Below are positions 1 to 10,763 of a stretch of 64,000 nt of DNA, in pieces. The notes under the pieces were generated by a model that was not told where the DNA came from, searched no databases, and was given only the letters and a program-made list of their open reading frames with translations. The position numbers and the translations under genes are program-made. The stretch is taken from positions 5,022,742-5,086,741 of the forward strand of contig OZ025877.1 in assembly GCA_964019415.1 (NCBI GenBank), in the 5' to 3' direction. How positions within the stretch are numbered: position 1 is the stretch's first letter; every line of letters starts with the position of its first letter. Source of the stretch: Ianthella basta (lineage: Eukaryota > Porifera > Demospongiae > Verongiida > Ianthellidae).

Positions 1-72
1 CAAGTGCAGCTATGCTACTATGTATACTATGAACTGCAGGTGGCTATTATACACATGTACACATGCAGCTGT

Positions 73-792
73 CTAGCACAAGCTGCAACTGATGAGGAAG
101 GCAAGGACCCCGCACATCACGACCAGCATGAATGTGTTTGGGAGTGCCTGCCTGCCTGCTGCATTGCCCCCGCTCCCAGTGCTACCCAACTGTTCAAACA
201 ACGGGTCAGGGTCTTCTGCGAGTCCCTCAGGACATCCGTAGGTGGCTGTGTTGGCAACAGCACTGATCATTCCATTCCCTGAAGCTTCTGGGCAGCCTTT
301 AAAGCACCCAATGATCCATGGAAAGGAATCAGGCAAGTGATAGTGGTAAGTCATTACCCCATCAATCTCGTGAGTGTGACCTCCGCATTCATCCAGCTGT
401 GTGGGCATAACACCTCCTTGAGAGAATGGACCATAGAGGCCAAACTCATCCAGTAGCCATTCTAACAGTTCAGAATGGTTCCCTGCAGTGTCAGGAGGCA
501 GTTTACAAGCTTCCCGCTGGGAGGCAGTCAGGAGGTTAGCAATTTGATGAACATGGTAAAAGCCCATTGGGTCTGCATGGCTGCCACAGTTGTCAACAGT
601 GTGCCCTTCAGACTCAACGGCATCAACATAGGTGGATGGAGCAGAAGGGTCTGTGTTTGGGCAGTTAGAGCTAAATCCACATGGTGAACCCAACCCATAT
701 ACATATTCATTGGTGCAAAACCTACAAAACGGATCGATCCAAGCTGGCACAACCCATGCCAAACATGTGTCATCAGAAGTGTAAGTGGACAT
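73..792 (-). pseudogene. YHYH-domain protein, truncated copy 1 (YHYH1)
   Basis: This reads as the C-terminal two thirds of a YHYH-domain protein (239 residues). It keeps the Cys/His-rich core, including the FYHVH and TYHYH motifs, and the hydrophobic C-terminus ending in CSLC. It is nearly identical to the copies at 17,083 and 42,469. Upstream of about position 700 the similarity to those copies stops: the first ~110 residues, including the signal peptide, are replaced by unrelated sequence that happens to stay open. It is therefore probably a 5'-truncated pseudogene, though an alternative first exon cannot be excluded. The YHYH family is known from bacteria and marine invertebrates with unknown function; paired histidines suggest metal binding (inference). 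Confidence 0.7.
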
Positions 793-840
793 GTTTTACC
801 TATTGTGACACAATTTACCTGTCTCCCACTCAATGGTAGC

Positions 841-1788
841 TAGTCAAGCAAGGAGATGCATCTAGCTTTGGTAGACTATACCTCTATGTGCACCCTTTAC
901 CTTGTCATGTACTTTCAGTGCTACGTACCTTCTGTACAGGTACTGCCTAATGTTGAGTTGCTGGGACAAGCAGACTCCAACACGACCCTACTTTTTGCAG
1001 CTGAGCTCACAGTATGCCGTGTCAGTCCCAAAGGGTGAGAGTTGTGTGAGAGGTGGCCTAAGTGTAGGTGGAAGTTAACATCTTGGGTGTGGTGTTCACT
1101 GCTATTTGCACACAATCAGGGCCTGCAATTACTATGTATGTAAGGGCTTATGAAGTTTACCATAGACCCTCGACAGCTAGCTCTTTACATGCAGATGTTC
1201 AATTGCAAGTACACTCACACCCATATCATGTTAACCACTAATCTGGATTTCCTGATCTGTATCGTGATCAAATCCAATAGCTGATTAAGCAGTCCAGGAA
1301 AGGGGTGTCATTATCACTTGCATCTGTGTCATACAGACATTTTTCTGACTCACTGTTTTCACTAAGACACAACAAGTAACTATTTTGCAGTTCACCTCTC
1401 CTCTGTTTAAATTTTTTCTCAATAGCCTTACATCGATCTAAGGATGTATGGTTCGGAAGAGTACTCTGAGTTTGATGATCTTCAGCCATCCATTTCAACT
1501 CTCTGAATTGAAGCTAACCAGTTGCCTACTGCGACCTGAAGTTTGTAAACCTTGCATGTGTCAATATTGGCAAGTGCATTATATTATCTGTGCAGTCTGT
1601 AATAATATAATTGAGTTATATAAATATAATTAATAAACAGATGTTTTAATGCTGGCATGTATGTACAGATAGTTATGAACACATCTCACTGGTTATGTAA
1701 TGTGTTATTTACTATATTATTAATTGTTATGAATTAATTGTAGTTTAGTAAGTTTTGTAAAAGTTTTGTAATGGTATTATAATAATTC
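841..1788. repeat. YHYH-downstream spacer, copy 1 of 3
   Basis: No gene is seen here. The stretch is a diverged copy of the spacer at 18,130-18,960, and part of it recurs at 33,395-33,690. Shared landmarks are the CCCAAAGGGTGAG block near 1,027, the AAGCAGTCC block near 1,288 and the TTTCAACTCTCTGAATTGAAG block near 1,493. It marks one unit of the tandem YHYH-NLR duplication. Confidence 0.7.
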
Positions 1789-2573
1789 TAAGTATAGCAA
1801 GTATAACGAGCTGCGAGACATCACGGCCCAGTGCCTCACAGAGGTTTGCATGCCATGGAGTTGGCATAGAACCTCATCTACAACCCTTGTCAGATGAGCC
1901 ACTTCACCACAGCACTGCGAACAGGGATGATGGCGCCCGCCTCGACATTGTAGCTGACGGTTTTGGGGGAGGTAGAAGACAACGCGCATTCTTTGACGTG
2001 AGGGTGTTCAACCCATTTGCGCAGAGTCACAGTAAGTCTTCCCTTGCCCAGTGCTACAGAATGAACGAACAAGAAAAGAAGAGGGCGTACGAAGAGAGAG
2101 TCAGAGAGGTTGAGCATGGCTCTTTTTCTGCATTGGTGTTTTCCACCTCGGGCGGAATGGGACCATCGCTACTGTGGTGTATCGAAGACTTGCCTCAACG
2201 ATCGCTGAGAGACGGGATGAACCGTTCAGCCGAACCCTTTTTTGGCTGAGGTGCCAGCTAAGTTTTTTGCTGATGCGCTCGGCAATCGCATGCCTGCGTG
2301 GGGCCCGCTCATCAAAGGGGAAGCCGGCAACGTGTGAAGCGATTGACTTGACCTGTGCTGAGGGTCGAGTCCCAGCCTTCAAAATAATGACACTGACATG
2401 AGTCCTATACTTTATTTGTTTACCCATACTTTCAATTTTTGCTTCAGCTACTCTTTTCTTTTTACTGTACAGTGTACACTTTAAGTTACTATCACAGTAT
2501 TATATACCTTTCTTGTCTGTTAATACTACTCGGCAGCCTTCGCAGCCATTTACGCTGAGTTATAAGTATAGCA
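1789..2573 (+). mobile_element. 5'-truncated non-LTR-type retroelement fragment with 11 bp target duplication
   Basis: Plus-strand frames encode a conserved retroelement C-terminal region recognisable by DGARLDIVADGF, RAFFDVRVFNPFAQS, REVEHGSF, TLFWLRCQLSF and CLRGARSSKG, followed by an AT-rich tail. Translation runs through two frames, so the fragment is broken. It is bounded by a direct repeat, TAAGTATAGCA, at 1,789-1,799 and 2,563-2,573. The homologous spacers near 18,955 and 33,680 lack the insert. A truncated 5' end plus a target duplication is what target-primed reverse transcription gives. The family is probably a LINE, but the assignment is from memory of similar proteins. Confidence 0.6.
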
Positions 2574-3304
2574 TGATATGACATGCATACATTGCAAACT
2601 GCGCAGTTGCATGCTGGAATGTACGTGGGCACAGCAAGTAAAAATGGCCTAAGTACGTACATGCACTCAGCTAGGCCTATAGGGGAAACACCATGTCTTG
2701 ATGGTTTTGGACAGGTCATGCATGCACAGGCCAAAGTGTACATGTGATGCATGATATGTCATTGATTGATGCATGAGCTATATACCCCACTTTGGCATGG
2801 ACCAGTATGCATGTACTGTCGATCTTAAACCATCATGAAGACATGATGCTCACCTGATCAAGCATACTTAAGCTTCCATTTTACCTGATGCATGCAATAC
2901 GCCCACATTAATTTTATTGCAATACAGTGTGAATAGTGAATTACAATGAGCTATAGGCAGAGTACACCTTTACAAGGGTAGTGGAGGGGTGGTGTGCAGG
3001 TTGTGGGGGAGGTGAGACTGCATGTAAAAGTAAATATATTACAGGGAGCTAGTTAGTGTGCAGTATGGCAATGGACGGGCTGCAACTCGGCTGATACCTT
3101 TGTCAAGGAATGCTCCTGTGATGGGGGAGGGGGAGTATGACTGGCCGTGTGGCTCACACAACAGGCATAGCCCTACCCAACTCCATACACACCACAAACA
3201 CAGTACCCAGTGCTGGGCCACATACACAATCACACAACCACCTTCTGTTAGAGAGGGAGCTCGGTGTGCTAGTGTATGTGCTCAACTGCTACATCTCATT
3301 ACCC
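2574..3304. other. Spacer 3' of NLR-A, no gene seen
   Basis: No convincing gene. Part of this stretch (from about 2,900) is homologous to 33,740-34,445 at the same position downstream of NLR-C, so it belongs to the duplicated unit. It probably includes the 3' untranslated region of NLR-A. Confidence 0.5.
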
Positions 3305-3345
3305 TTAACAAATGAACGGGCAGTGGGTGCTGACAGTGAGTACAG

Positions 3346-4277
3346 CTGGGACTAAGAGAGGACCACACCCAAATGGTGGACTACTGTGAGCTCTCCCTTA
3401 GGAGTAGGTCCAGGGAATGTGTCCTATATTATATCTGACGGAATGTGATGTCATCACACATCCCCTGTTAGGCCATCCCACCACTACAGAGCCCAACCAT
3501 CTCAGTATCATTCTCCTGTATCCTGTAAGCTAGATACATACCCATGCATAAGCTACACATTAGCGAAATATTAGCTATGGCTAGTCTTTAATTTAGCTGC
3601 TAGTATTTCAAAGTTGTTAGCGATCATGCGAAATCCTCACCTGGTATACCAGCTCTCTTGGAAAGTTCGAGAAACAATCGTCTTCACACTGAATTGATGC
3701 TTAGAGTTCTGAAAACCAGCACGAGGCTGATGAGGCTTGTCATTGTCGGCATTCTTAGGTCCATGTGCTTCAACGATGAGGCCATTTCGAATTGTTACAT
3801 CCCTGTTAAGGATAGCAATTCACTGACGTGTGGTGATACATGGCTACGTAGCACCAGGTGATGTGGGTCTATTGGTGCAAGAAGACGATTGCCTACATAT
3901 GCGCTGCTGGCCTCCATTTTTATTACATTTTGAATCGATTATGGAACAAAATGTGGCGGAAGAAACAAGCGTGCTTGCAAATTGTAAGTATTGGACCCTA
4001 ATTAATATCTCCTGTTTCATTTCATCTGCTAACAACCTAAGATCATATGGCTTCTTTTGTTTCCTCAACGGATAGTTTGGGTAGGGTAGGGGGTATCTGG
4101 TTTAGTAGCTAAAACACTGCTTTTGAAAAATGATAAATTGCTAGCTGTCCAAAAGTGGCACGGCCATGGCCGTACCACTTTTGACGGCCCTGATATCAGG
4201 AAGGGCTCAGGTTAGTGAGGTTGGGACAGTGAGGGCATACAACAGACAAGTGGTGCACAAGTGGATGGCTTACTTAC
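3346..4277. other. Last intron of NLR-A, no gene seen
   Basis: Intronic sequence between the tentative terminal exon and the last LRR exon. The donor at its start on the minus strand is a consensus GTAAGT. The corresponding NLR-C intron (34,487-34,760) is much shorter, so 3,480-4,200 holds extra sequence that I do not recognise. Confidence 0.4.
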
Positions 4278-4657
4278 CTATATCCAACACAAGCCTCCGT
4301 TTCTTCTGTTTCACTTCATTAACAACATCCCGGGGAGGAGGAGAGTCCTTTGGTGTCTTTAGAGTCAACTTTCTCAGTGACTTGTTCTCTGCTGCTCCTT
4401 TGAGAATGGCAGTGGCTACAGTAGTCCAATTCATTTGAGAAAACATGATGTCAATCCACTTCACAGATGTACTCTCCCTCACAGCTGCTTCTACTGCCTT
4501 CAGAGTCTCTTCATCTTCAACAGCCTGATATACCTACGGGAGATGCACAAGGGAAAGTGTGAGTTATCACAGACCAACCAACCCTAATGGACCGCTCCTC
4601 AGTGAACATACAAACTACTCCACAAGCCTAACCCACACGTGCACAAGTCTCAAGATT

Positions 4658-4858
4658 AATTTAAACCTGATTTGGTAGAGGCTCATAGCTGTGTTCATAG
4701 ATTCAGGAAAGATTTGATGAGCAATACTGTAGCTTCACGAAAGGATGAGGGGTAAGCAGTTGACAAAGGTTCTCGAGCTGAAACGTCCTGCGCCCTTCAC
4801 CCTTTCTTGAAGCTGTAGTATTGCTCATCAAATCTTTCCTGAACTTAATTCAAACCTG
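4658..4858. mobile_element. Short foldback element with ribozyme-like core, in NLR-A intron
   Basis: Near-perfect inverted repeats of about 33 bp lie at 4,703-4,735 and 4,810-4,842 around a centre containing CTCGAGCTGAAACGTCC. The insert is bounded by a direct repeat of about 12 bp (AATTTAAACCTG at 4,658, AATTCAAACCTG at 4,847). The homologous NLR-C intron at 35,110-35,125 shows the empty site. A relative lies at 47,286-47,425. It has no coding capacity and is a non-autonomous element. Confidence 0.7.
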
Positions 4859-5070
4859 TTCTTTCCCCCACCCAGGCCTGATCATCAGCTCTTCTAGTGT
4901 TCCAATCTGCCCAAGTCCTACAACCAACACTGTGGCTAAGTCAGATGGGGTTATTGAGCGATCCAAGAGGACCAACTTCCTCAAAGATATGTTGCACAGG
5001 TGATTGACAGAGTCAGCCAGTGTACCAGGGTCTACAGAGGTCAGAGGTCAGAGGTCACCACTTAACCACA

Positions 5071-5338
5071 TGTTGTGAAGGCATGTCTCCCAGAGGCTCT
5101 GATCACCTGCTGTCATGTAACAATGTGTCATGTAACAATGTGTAGTGCCACTTTGTCTAGAACTTTCGACACATGCATCTATAAAAGATCACCTCCTCCC
5201 TTTGTAACTGCTGCTGTTGTTGTTCAATAAAGCTCCCTGGTTCCCGTTACCAGTGTCCGTTCGCGTAGTGCCTGTCCCTTACCCTGTCCTCGCTGTCTGG
5301 ACTTGTCCCATGTACCCCGTGCCCACGACAACGGTACA
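5071..5338 (+). repeat. 5' LTR of the Ty3/gypsy element
   Basis: 268 bp, TG...CA ends, TATAAAAG near 5,181 and AATAAA near 5,226. It contains a tandem CATGTAACAATGTG repeat in its first third. Confidence 0.93.
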
Positions 5339-5362
5339 ATTGGTGTCAGAAGTGGGATCTAG

Positions 5363-6634
5363 ATGAGTACCAGAGCGACAACCAAGATGGAGGCTCTTCT
5401 TGAGGAGGTGATCCAGCAGAACGAAAAGATAGTCCGGCGAATGGACGAGCAGTCGGAGCAAATTAGCGAGCATCTGAGGATGCTGAGTCAGCAGCAGTCG
5501 GAACGAGTAGACGGTATCGCCCAGAAGCAAAAGGAGACTGAACAGGAAGTCAGTGCCATCGCAGGAGATTTGAGCTCCGTAAAGCTGACCGTTGAGGGTC
5601 GGCTGAGTGCAATGGAGAGCTCAGTATCAGGACTGACGAATCAGCTCCGCACCGAGGTCGGAGAAAGCCGCGAGTCACTGAAGCAGGAACTTCGCGTGGA
5701 ACTACTACGGGAGCTTGGAGCTACACCCGGTCTTCGCCCTGCTGCGCGCCCCTTCACGCCTTCGGACCTGAATACAGAAGCAATTGGAGGGCAGACTAAT
5801 CGGGTTGGGGACACCAGTGCAGCGGGCAGGACACCCCTCACCCCGAGTGTGGTACAACAGCGCCCTGCACCATTCGATGGGACGCTTGCTTGGGACGCCT
5901 ACCATGCCCAATTTGAGTTGTTGGCAGAAATGAATAGGTGGGACCGCTCAGAGAAGGCCACTTATCTGGCCATCAGTCTAAAAGGGGCTGCAGCCACCGT
6001 ATTGACAAACCTCCCTCCGGAGAAGCGCCATGACTATGCAGCCCTGACTACAGCACTGGACTCCCGATTTGGTGCGACACACCAGACTGAACTGAACAGG
6101 ATGCGCCTCAAGTCCAGAACCCGTCACAGAGATGAGACCTTGGCTGAGCTGGCAGAAGATGTTGAACGCCTTACACGCCTTGCATACCCAGGAGCAACCG
6201 AAGACATGATCCAGGTTCTTGCACAAGACCAATTCGTAGATGCTTTGGTGGAAGAGGACGTGAGGCTCCGTATTCGCCAGAACAAGCCAGTGACATTGCG
6301 TGACGCCTTGAGGATTGCTCTGGAACTAGAGTCTTATCAACTAGCCAGCAGGCAAAGAGTGAAATACGTGAGAGAAGCCCAGTCGCTGGAGGATGGATAC
6401 GCAGTGCAACAGCAGGTGTCCACAGCTACAGCCAGGGAAGACATCCTACAGCAACTGGTAGATGCTATTCGTGGTGATGCAAGCTCACTCCCATTCAGAA
6501 GGAAACCAGGCAGAGGAAATGCCTTGACTTGCTGGGAGTGTGGGGAGAAAGGCCACCTTAGACGAGAGTGCCCTCGGCTGCAGAAGAAGCAACAGGGAGG
6601 GGATACAGTGTCCCGTCCGGGAAACGGGCAGTAG
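5363..6634 (+). CDS. gag: Gag of Ty3/gypsy element
   Basis: A 423-residue structural polyprotein. The first ~110 residues are Gln/Glu-rich and look coiled-coil. The middle resembles the retrotransposon gag capsid region (WDAYHAQFELLAEMNRW and following). The C-terminus has one CCHC zinc knuckle, CWECGEKGHLRREC, for nucleic acid binding. It starts 25 bp after the left LTR. Its end overlaps the pol frame by about 66 bp in the -1 phase, the overlap this family uses for frameshifted Gag-Pol synthesis. Confidence 0.9.
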   Translation: MSTRATTKMEALLEEVIQQNEKIVRRMDEQSEQISEHLRMLSQQQSERVDGIAQKQKETEQEVSAIAGDLSSVKLTVEGRLSAMESSVSGLTNQLRTEVGESRESLKQELRVELLRELGATPGLRPAARPFTPSDLNTEAIGGQTNRVGDTSAAGRTPLTPSVVQQRPAPFDGTLAWDAYHAQFELLAEMNRWDRSEKATYLAISLKGAAATVLTNLPPEKRHDYAALTTALDSRFGATHQTELNRMRLKSRTRHRDETLAELAEDVERLTRLAYPGATEDMIQVLAQDQFVDALVEEDVRLRIRQNKPVTLRDALRIALELESYQLASRQRVKYVREAQSLEDGYAVQQQVSTATAREDILQQLVDAIRGDASSLPFRRKPGRGNALTCWECGEKGHLRRECPRLQKKQQGGDTVSRPGNGQ

Positions 6635-9600
6635 CCGGGCTTGCGGGGCAAAGCTCGGCTGGGACATCTACAGCCCCCATAGTAGAATTTGACATCTTCA
6701 AGACGGGATCTATTAACAGTGGAGGAGACAGCCTGACAGTTCCGGGAACCATCAATGGGAGACCCTGTGAGTTGACTGTTGATACTGGTAGTAACATCTC
6801 TATTGTCAGACCTGACATACTCAGAGGAATTAACCATAACCTGATACATCCTGTTAGCAGCTGTCTCAGAACCGTAACTGGGGAAAGAGCCCCTATCCAT
6901 GGAAAGGGACTGTTACACCTTGGCATTGGATCCCTTGTAGTCCAGCAGGAGCTCTGGGTTGCAGACATACATGACGAGTGTATCCTTGGACTTGACTTCC
7001 TGCAGTCAAATGGATGTCAGGTAAACCTTCGAGACCAAGCCCTGGTCATTGGTGATGAGGAGTTTCCCTTGAGGAAGCCATCAACCAGTCCACGACCAAA
7101 CTGCTGCAGGGTTGTGTTGACAAAGAAAGTTTGTTTGGCCCCACTGGCAGAGGCAATTGTCCCTGTGGAAGTAGACCCAGTCCACACCGACTACAGAGTG
7201 GGGCTCCTGGAGCAGACCCAGCCATCACCCTTTGGGAGCCTACTGGTGGGGAGGACACTTGTTGACCTGGAAAAAGACAGGGTCCCTTTGAGAGTAATGA
7301 ACCTCTCCCATCAGCCACTAACTCTCAAGAAGGGGACCGAGGTGGCACATTGCAATCTGGTCAGTGCCATTATTGTTCCAGACGAGACCATTAGCTGTGA
7401 AGAACCTATGGAGAATGTTCGGAGAACCAGATCAGTGGAAATCTTACCCACCCACCTGAGGGACCTGTATAACCGCAGTATCCTAGGGCTGGAAGAAGCA
7501 AAGCACCCAGAAGTGCACCAGCTCTTATGTTGTTATTCCGATGTCTTTTCCACAGGTCCAGAAGATATTGGGTGTACTGACCTGGTTAAGCACCACATCA
7601 ATACTGGCCAAGCCGCACCGGTGCGCCAACCACCCAGACGACTTCCCCTAGCGAAGAGAGAAGAAGCAGAGAAAGCTGTCCGAGAGATGAAAGAGCGAGA
7701 TGTAATTGAGCCATCCGCAAGTCCCTGGTCATCACCTATTGTGCTCGTACAAAAGAAAGATGGAGGTATGAGGTTTTGTGTTGATTACCGCAAGTTGAAT
7801 GATGTCACACACAAGGACTCCTATCCATTGCCACGAATAGATGACACTCTCGAGGCCTTATCAGGAGCAAAGTGGTTTTCTGCACTTGATCTCAAGAGCG
7901 GTTATTGGCAAGTTCAACTGGATGACAATTCCAAAGAAAAAACTGCCTTTTCAACTGGGAGTGGGCTATGGCAGTTCAAGGTTATGCCGTTTGGACTTTG
8001 CAATGCCCCGGCCACCTTTGAACGGTTGATGGAACAGGTTCTAGTTGGGCTACCCACATCCATAGCCCTCGTTTACCTGGATGACATCCTTGTACCTGGA
8101 CGTACCTTTTCCCAGGAGCTTGTCAACCTGAGACAAGTGTTTGAACGGCTGAGGGAGGCTAAACTGAAGTTGTCACCAAAGAAGTGCACTCTTTTCCAGA
8201 AGGAAGTGAACTACTTGGGTCATGTAGTCAATGAAAAGGGCATCTCCCCAGACCCCTGCAAGGTTGAGGCAGTCAAGTCCTGGCCTAAGCCTACTATGGC
8301 TACCGAAGTGAAGAGCTTTCTGGGCCTTTGCTCCTACTACCGGCGATTCATCAGTTTCTTTGCCGACATTGCACACCCCCTACATCAGAGTGCCACAGTC
8401 TCTCCTTTTGAGTGGACACAGGAAGCTGATGATGCCTTCAGCAAACTAAAGCAGATGCTGACAGAGTCCCCTATTCTTGCCTATCCGCAACTGGATGTTG
8501 AGTTTGTGCTTGACACCGATGCAAGTAGCACTGGCATCGGTGCTGTTCTTTCACAGCAGGTTAATGGACAAGAGAGGGTGGTTGCTTATTTCAGTCGCGC
8601 CTTGAAAGCACCAGAACGCCACTATTGTGTGACCCGTAAAGAGCTACTGGCCATGGTGAAGGCAATCAGGCACTTTCATGCTTACCTGTATGGTAGGAAG
8701 TTTCGGCTTCGCACTGATCATTCAGCTCTTCGTTGGTTGTTGAACTTCCGGCACCCAGAGGGCCAGACTGCCAGATGGATTGAGAGTCTCCAGCAGTATG
8801 ATTTCTCAGTGGAGCACAGGCCCGGTGTTCAACATACCAATGCAGATGCACTCTCAAGACGGCCGTGCCTGAGAGATACTTGTAAGCACTGTGAACGATT
8901 GGAGTCACGAGAGTGGGGGAACAAGCCTCATGACCGTATAACTGGTCAAGATGTACCACAGGTAGCCACGCTTGCCTTGAGTGGACCAGAACCCACTGGA
9001 GGCAGGTCTTGGGAGAATCTGAGAGAAGCCCAGCTGTGTGATCCAGAGATCAAGCCAGTGTTAGAATGGATGGAGAGAAGTAAAGACAAGCCTTCATGGG
9101 AGGAGACTGCATCCCACCCTCCAGCCACAAAAGTTTATTGTGCCCAGTGGGAGAGTTTGAAAATCTTCCATGGAGTGTTGTATCGACTCTGGGAGACACC
9201 GTCTGGAGATGCCACTGTCAGGCAGCTGGTGCTCCCCAAGTCCCTGAGAAGGGAGGTTCTGCAGGAGTTGCACAATGCCCCAACTTCAGGACACTTGGGC
9301 ATGGCTAAGACCCTCAGTCGTGTCAGGGAGAGATTCTATTGGCTCCAGTGTAGACGTGATGTCCAGGAGTGGTGTCGAAGCTGTGATCTGTGTGCACAGA
9401 AGAGAGGACCTCAGAGAAAACCTAAAGCCCCGCTGAGGACATACAATGTGGGATCCCCTTTGGAGCGCATAGCCATCGATGTACTGGGCCCACTACCCCC
9501 TACAGAAGCAGGCAACAAGTATATCCTTGTCATTGCGGATTACTTCACCAAATGGGTGGAAGCCTATCCAATGGTCAATCAAGAAGCAGGGACCATAGCA

Positions 9601-10455
9601 GAACTACTGGTCCAGGAATTTATCAGCCGGTTTGGGATGCCGTTAATAATTCACACTGACCAGGGGCGAAATTTTGAGTCAGCTTTATTTGCTGAGATGT
9701 GCAAGTTACTAGACATCCAGAAGACCAGAACAACTCCCTACCATCCACAGTCAGATGGCATGGTTGAACGATTCAATAGGACCTTGGAAGCCTTACTTTC
9801 TAAGTTCGTTGATCACAACCAGAAGGACTGGGACGAGCACCTCCAGATTCTCCTAATGTCCTACCGTTCAGCCGTCCATGAGAGTACTGGTTGCTCTCCA
9901 GCCAAGCTGATGATGGGGAGAGAACTGACTCTGCCAGTTGACTTGACATTTGGTAGACCTGAAGAAGAGGAGCCTCAGACAACTGTGGAGTACACCAATG
10001 CCCTGCACGAGCGACTTGAGAGGGTCCATGACTTTGCCAGAAACCATCTCAAGCTGGTGACGGACAGAATGCGGCAGAGGTACGACTCGTCACCGGAGTG
10101 TCACAGGCTGCAACCAGGTGACGCAGTCTGGCTCCACAACCCACAGCGGACTAAAGGCCTTTCCCCTAAGCTTCAACGCCCATGGCAGGGCCCTTTCACC
10201 ATCATTAAACGGATCAATGATGTAGTCTACAGGATCAAGCTCAGTCCAACTGCAAAGCCAAAAGTGGTTCACAGAAATAGACTGTGGAGCTATACTGGGG
10301 CTAGCCCTCCAACCTGGTTCCGGGCCCAGGAGCAAACAATTTCAGTGCCCTGCACCACTACTGATCCTCAGGCTGATTCGGTACCTAGGGACTCATCAAG
10401 CCAACCGAGAAGGAGCAGTCGGACCAGACGCCCTCCTGATCGTTATCACAGTTGA
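6568..10455 (+). CDS. pol: Pol of Ty3/gypsy element (protease, RT, RNase H, integrase)
   Basis: A 1,295-residue frame with domains in the Ty3/gypsy order. An aspartic protease has the VDTGSN site near residue 71. Reverse transcriptase has YLDDIL near residue 502. RNase H has DTDASS near 649. Integrase has an HHCC zinc region (HLGMAKT, CRSCDLC) near 905-940 and the DDE core (IDVLGP, HTDQGRNFES, YHPQSDGMVERFNR), then a GPF/Y-like end (WQGPFTI). No chromodomain is seen and no envelope follows. The start is set by the overlap with gag; translation is probably by frameshift rather than from the first Met. Confidence 0.92.
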   Translation: MPSAAEEATGRGYSVPSGKRAVAGLAGQSSAGTSTAPIVEFDIFKTGSINSGGDSLTVPGTINGRPCELTVDTGSNISIVRPDILRGINHNLIHPVSSCLRTVTGERAPIHGKGLLHLGIGSLVVQQELWVADIHDECILGLDFLQSNGCQVNLRDQALVIGDEEFPLRKPSTSPRPNCCRVVLTKKVCLAPLAEAIVPVEVDPVHTDYRVGLLEQTQPSPFGSLLVGRTLVDLEKDRVPLRVMNLSHQPLTLKKGTEVAHCNLVSAIIVPDETISCEEPMENVRRTRSVEILPTHLRDLYNRSILGLEEAKHPEVHQLLCCYSDVFSTGPEDIGCTDLVKHHINTGQAAPVRQPPRRLPLAKREEAEKAVREMKERDVIEPSASPWSSPIVLVQKKDGGMRFCVDYRKLNDVTHKDSYPLPRIDDTLEALSGAKWFSALDLKSGYWQVQLDDNSKEKTAFSTGSGLWQFKVMPFGLCNAPATFERLMEQVLVGLPTSIALVYLDDILVPGRTFSQELVNLRQVFERLREAKLKLSPKKCTLFQKEVNYLGHVVNEKGISPDPCKVEAVKSWPKPTMATEVKSFLGLCSYYRRFISFFADIAHPLHQSATVSPFEWTQEADDAFSKLKQMLTESPILAYPQLDVEFVLDTDASSTGIGAVLSQQVNGQERVVAYFSRALKAPERHYCVTRKELLAMVKAIRHFHAYLYGRKFRLRTDHSALRWLLNFRHPEGQTARWIESLQQYDFSVEHRPGVQHTNADALSRRPCLRDTCKHCERLESREWGNKPHDRITGQDVPQVATLALSGPEPTGGRSWENLREAQLCDPEIKPVLEWMERSKDKPSWEETASHPPATKVYCAQWESLKIFHGVLYRLWETPSGDATVRQLVLPKSLRREVLQELHNAPTSGHLGMAKTLSRVRERFYWLQCRRDVQEWCRSCDLCAQKRGPQRKPKAPLRTYNVGSPLERIAIDVLGPLPPTEAGNKYILVIADYFTKWVEAYPMVNQEAGTIAELLVQEFISRFGMPLIIHTDQGRNFESALFAEMCKLLDIQKTRTTPYHPQSDGMVERFNRTLEALLSKFVDHNQKDWDEHLQILLMSYRSAVHESTGCSPAKLMMGRELTLPVDLTFGRPEEEEPQTTVEYTNALHERLERVHDFARNHLKLVTDRMRQRYDSSPECHRLQPGDAVWLHNPQRTKGLSPKLQRPWQGPFTIIKRINDVVYRIKLSPTAKPKVVHRNRLWSYTGASPPTWFRAQEQTISVPCTTTDPQADSVPRDSSSQPRRSSRTRRPPDRYHS

Positions 10456-10495
10456 TTGAGGAACCAAACCCAGTGTGAAGTTAAGGAGGGGAGAG

Positions 10496-10763
10496 TGTTG
10501 TGAAGGCATGTCTCCCAGAGGCTCCGATCACCTGCTGTCATGTAACAATGTGTCATGTAACAATGTGTAGTGCCACTTTGTCTAGAACTTTCGACACATG
10601 CATCTATAAAAGATCACCTCCTCCCTTTGTAACTGCTGCTGTTGTTGTTCAATAAAGCTCCCTGGTTCCCGTTACCAGTGTCCGTTCGCGTAGTGCCTGT
10701 CCCTTACCCTGTCCTCACTGTCTGGACTTGTCCCATGTACCCCGTGCCCACGACAACGGTACA
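10496..10763 (+). repeat. 3' LTR of the Ty3/gypsy element
   Basis: 268 bp, nearly identical to the 5' LTR, and directly preceded by a polypurine tract at 10,480-10,495. Confidence 0.93.

Noticed and set aside
475-687. A plus-strand open frame of 70 codons repeated at 17,485 and 42,871
   Set aside because: It lies antisense to the YHYH domain and is conserved only because the YHYH copies are recent duplicates.
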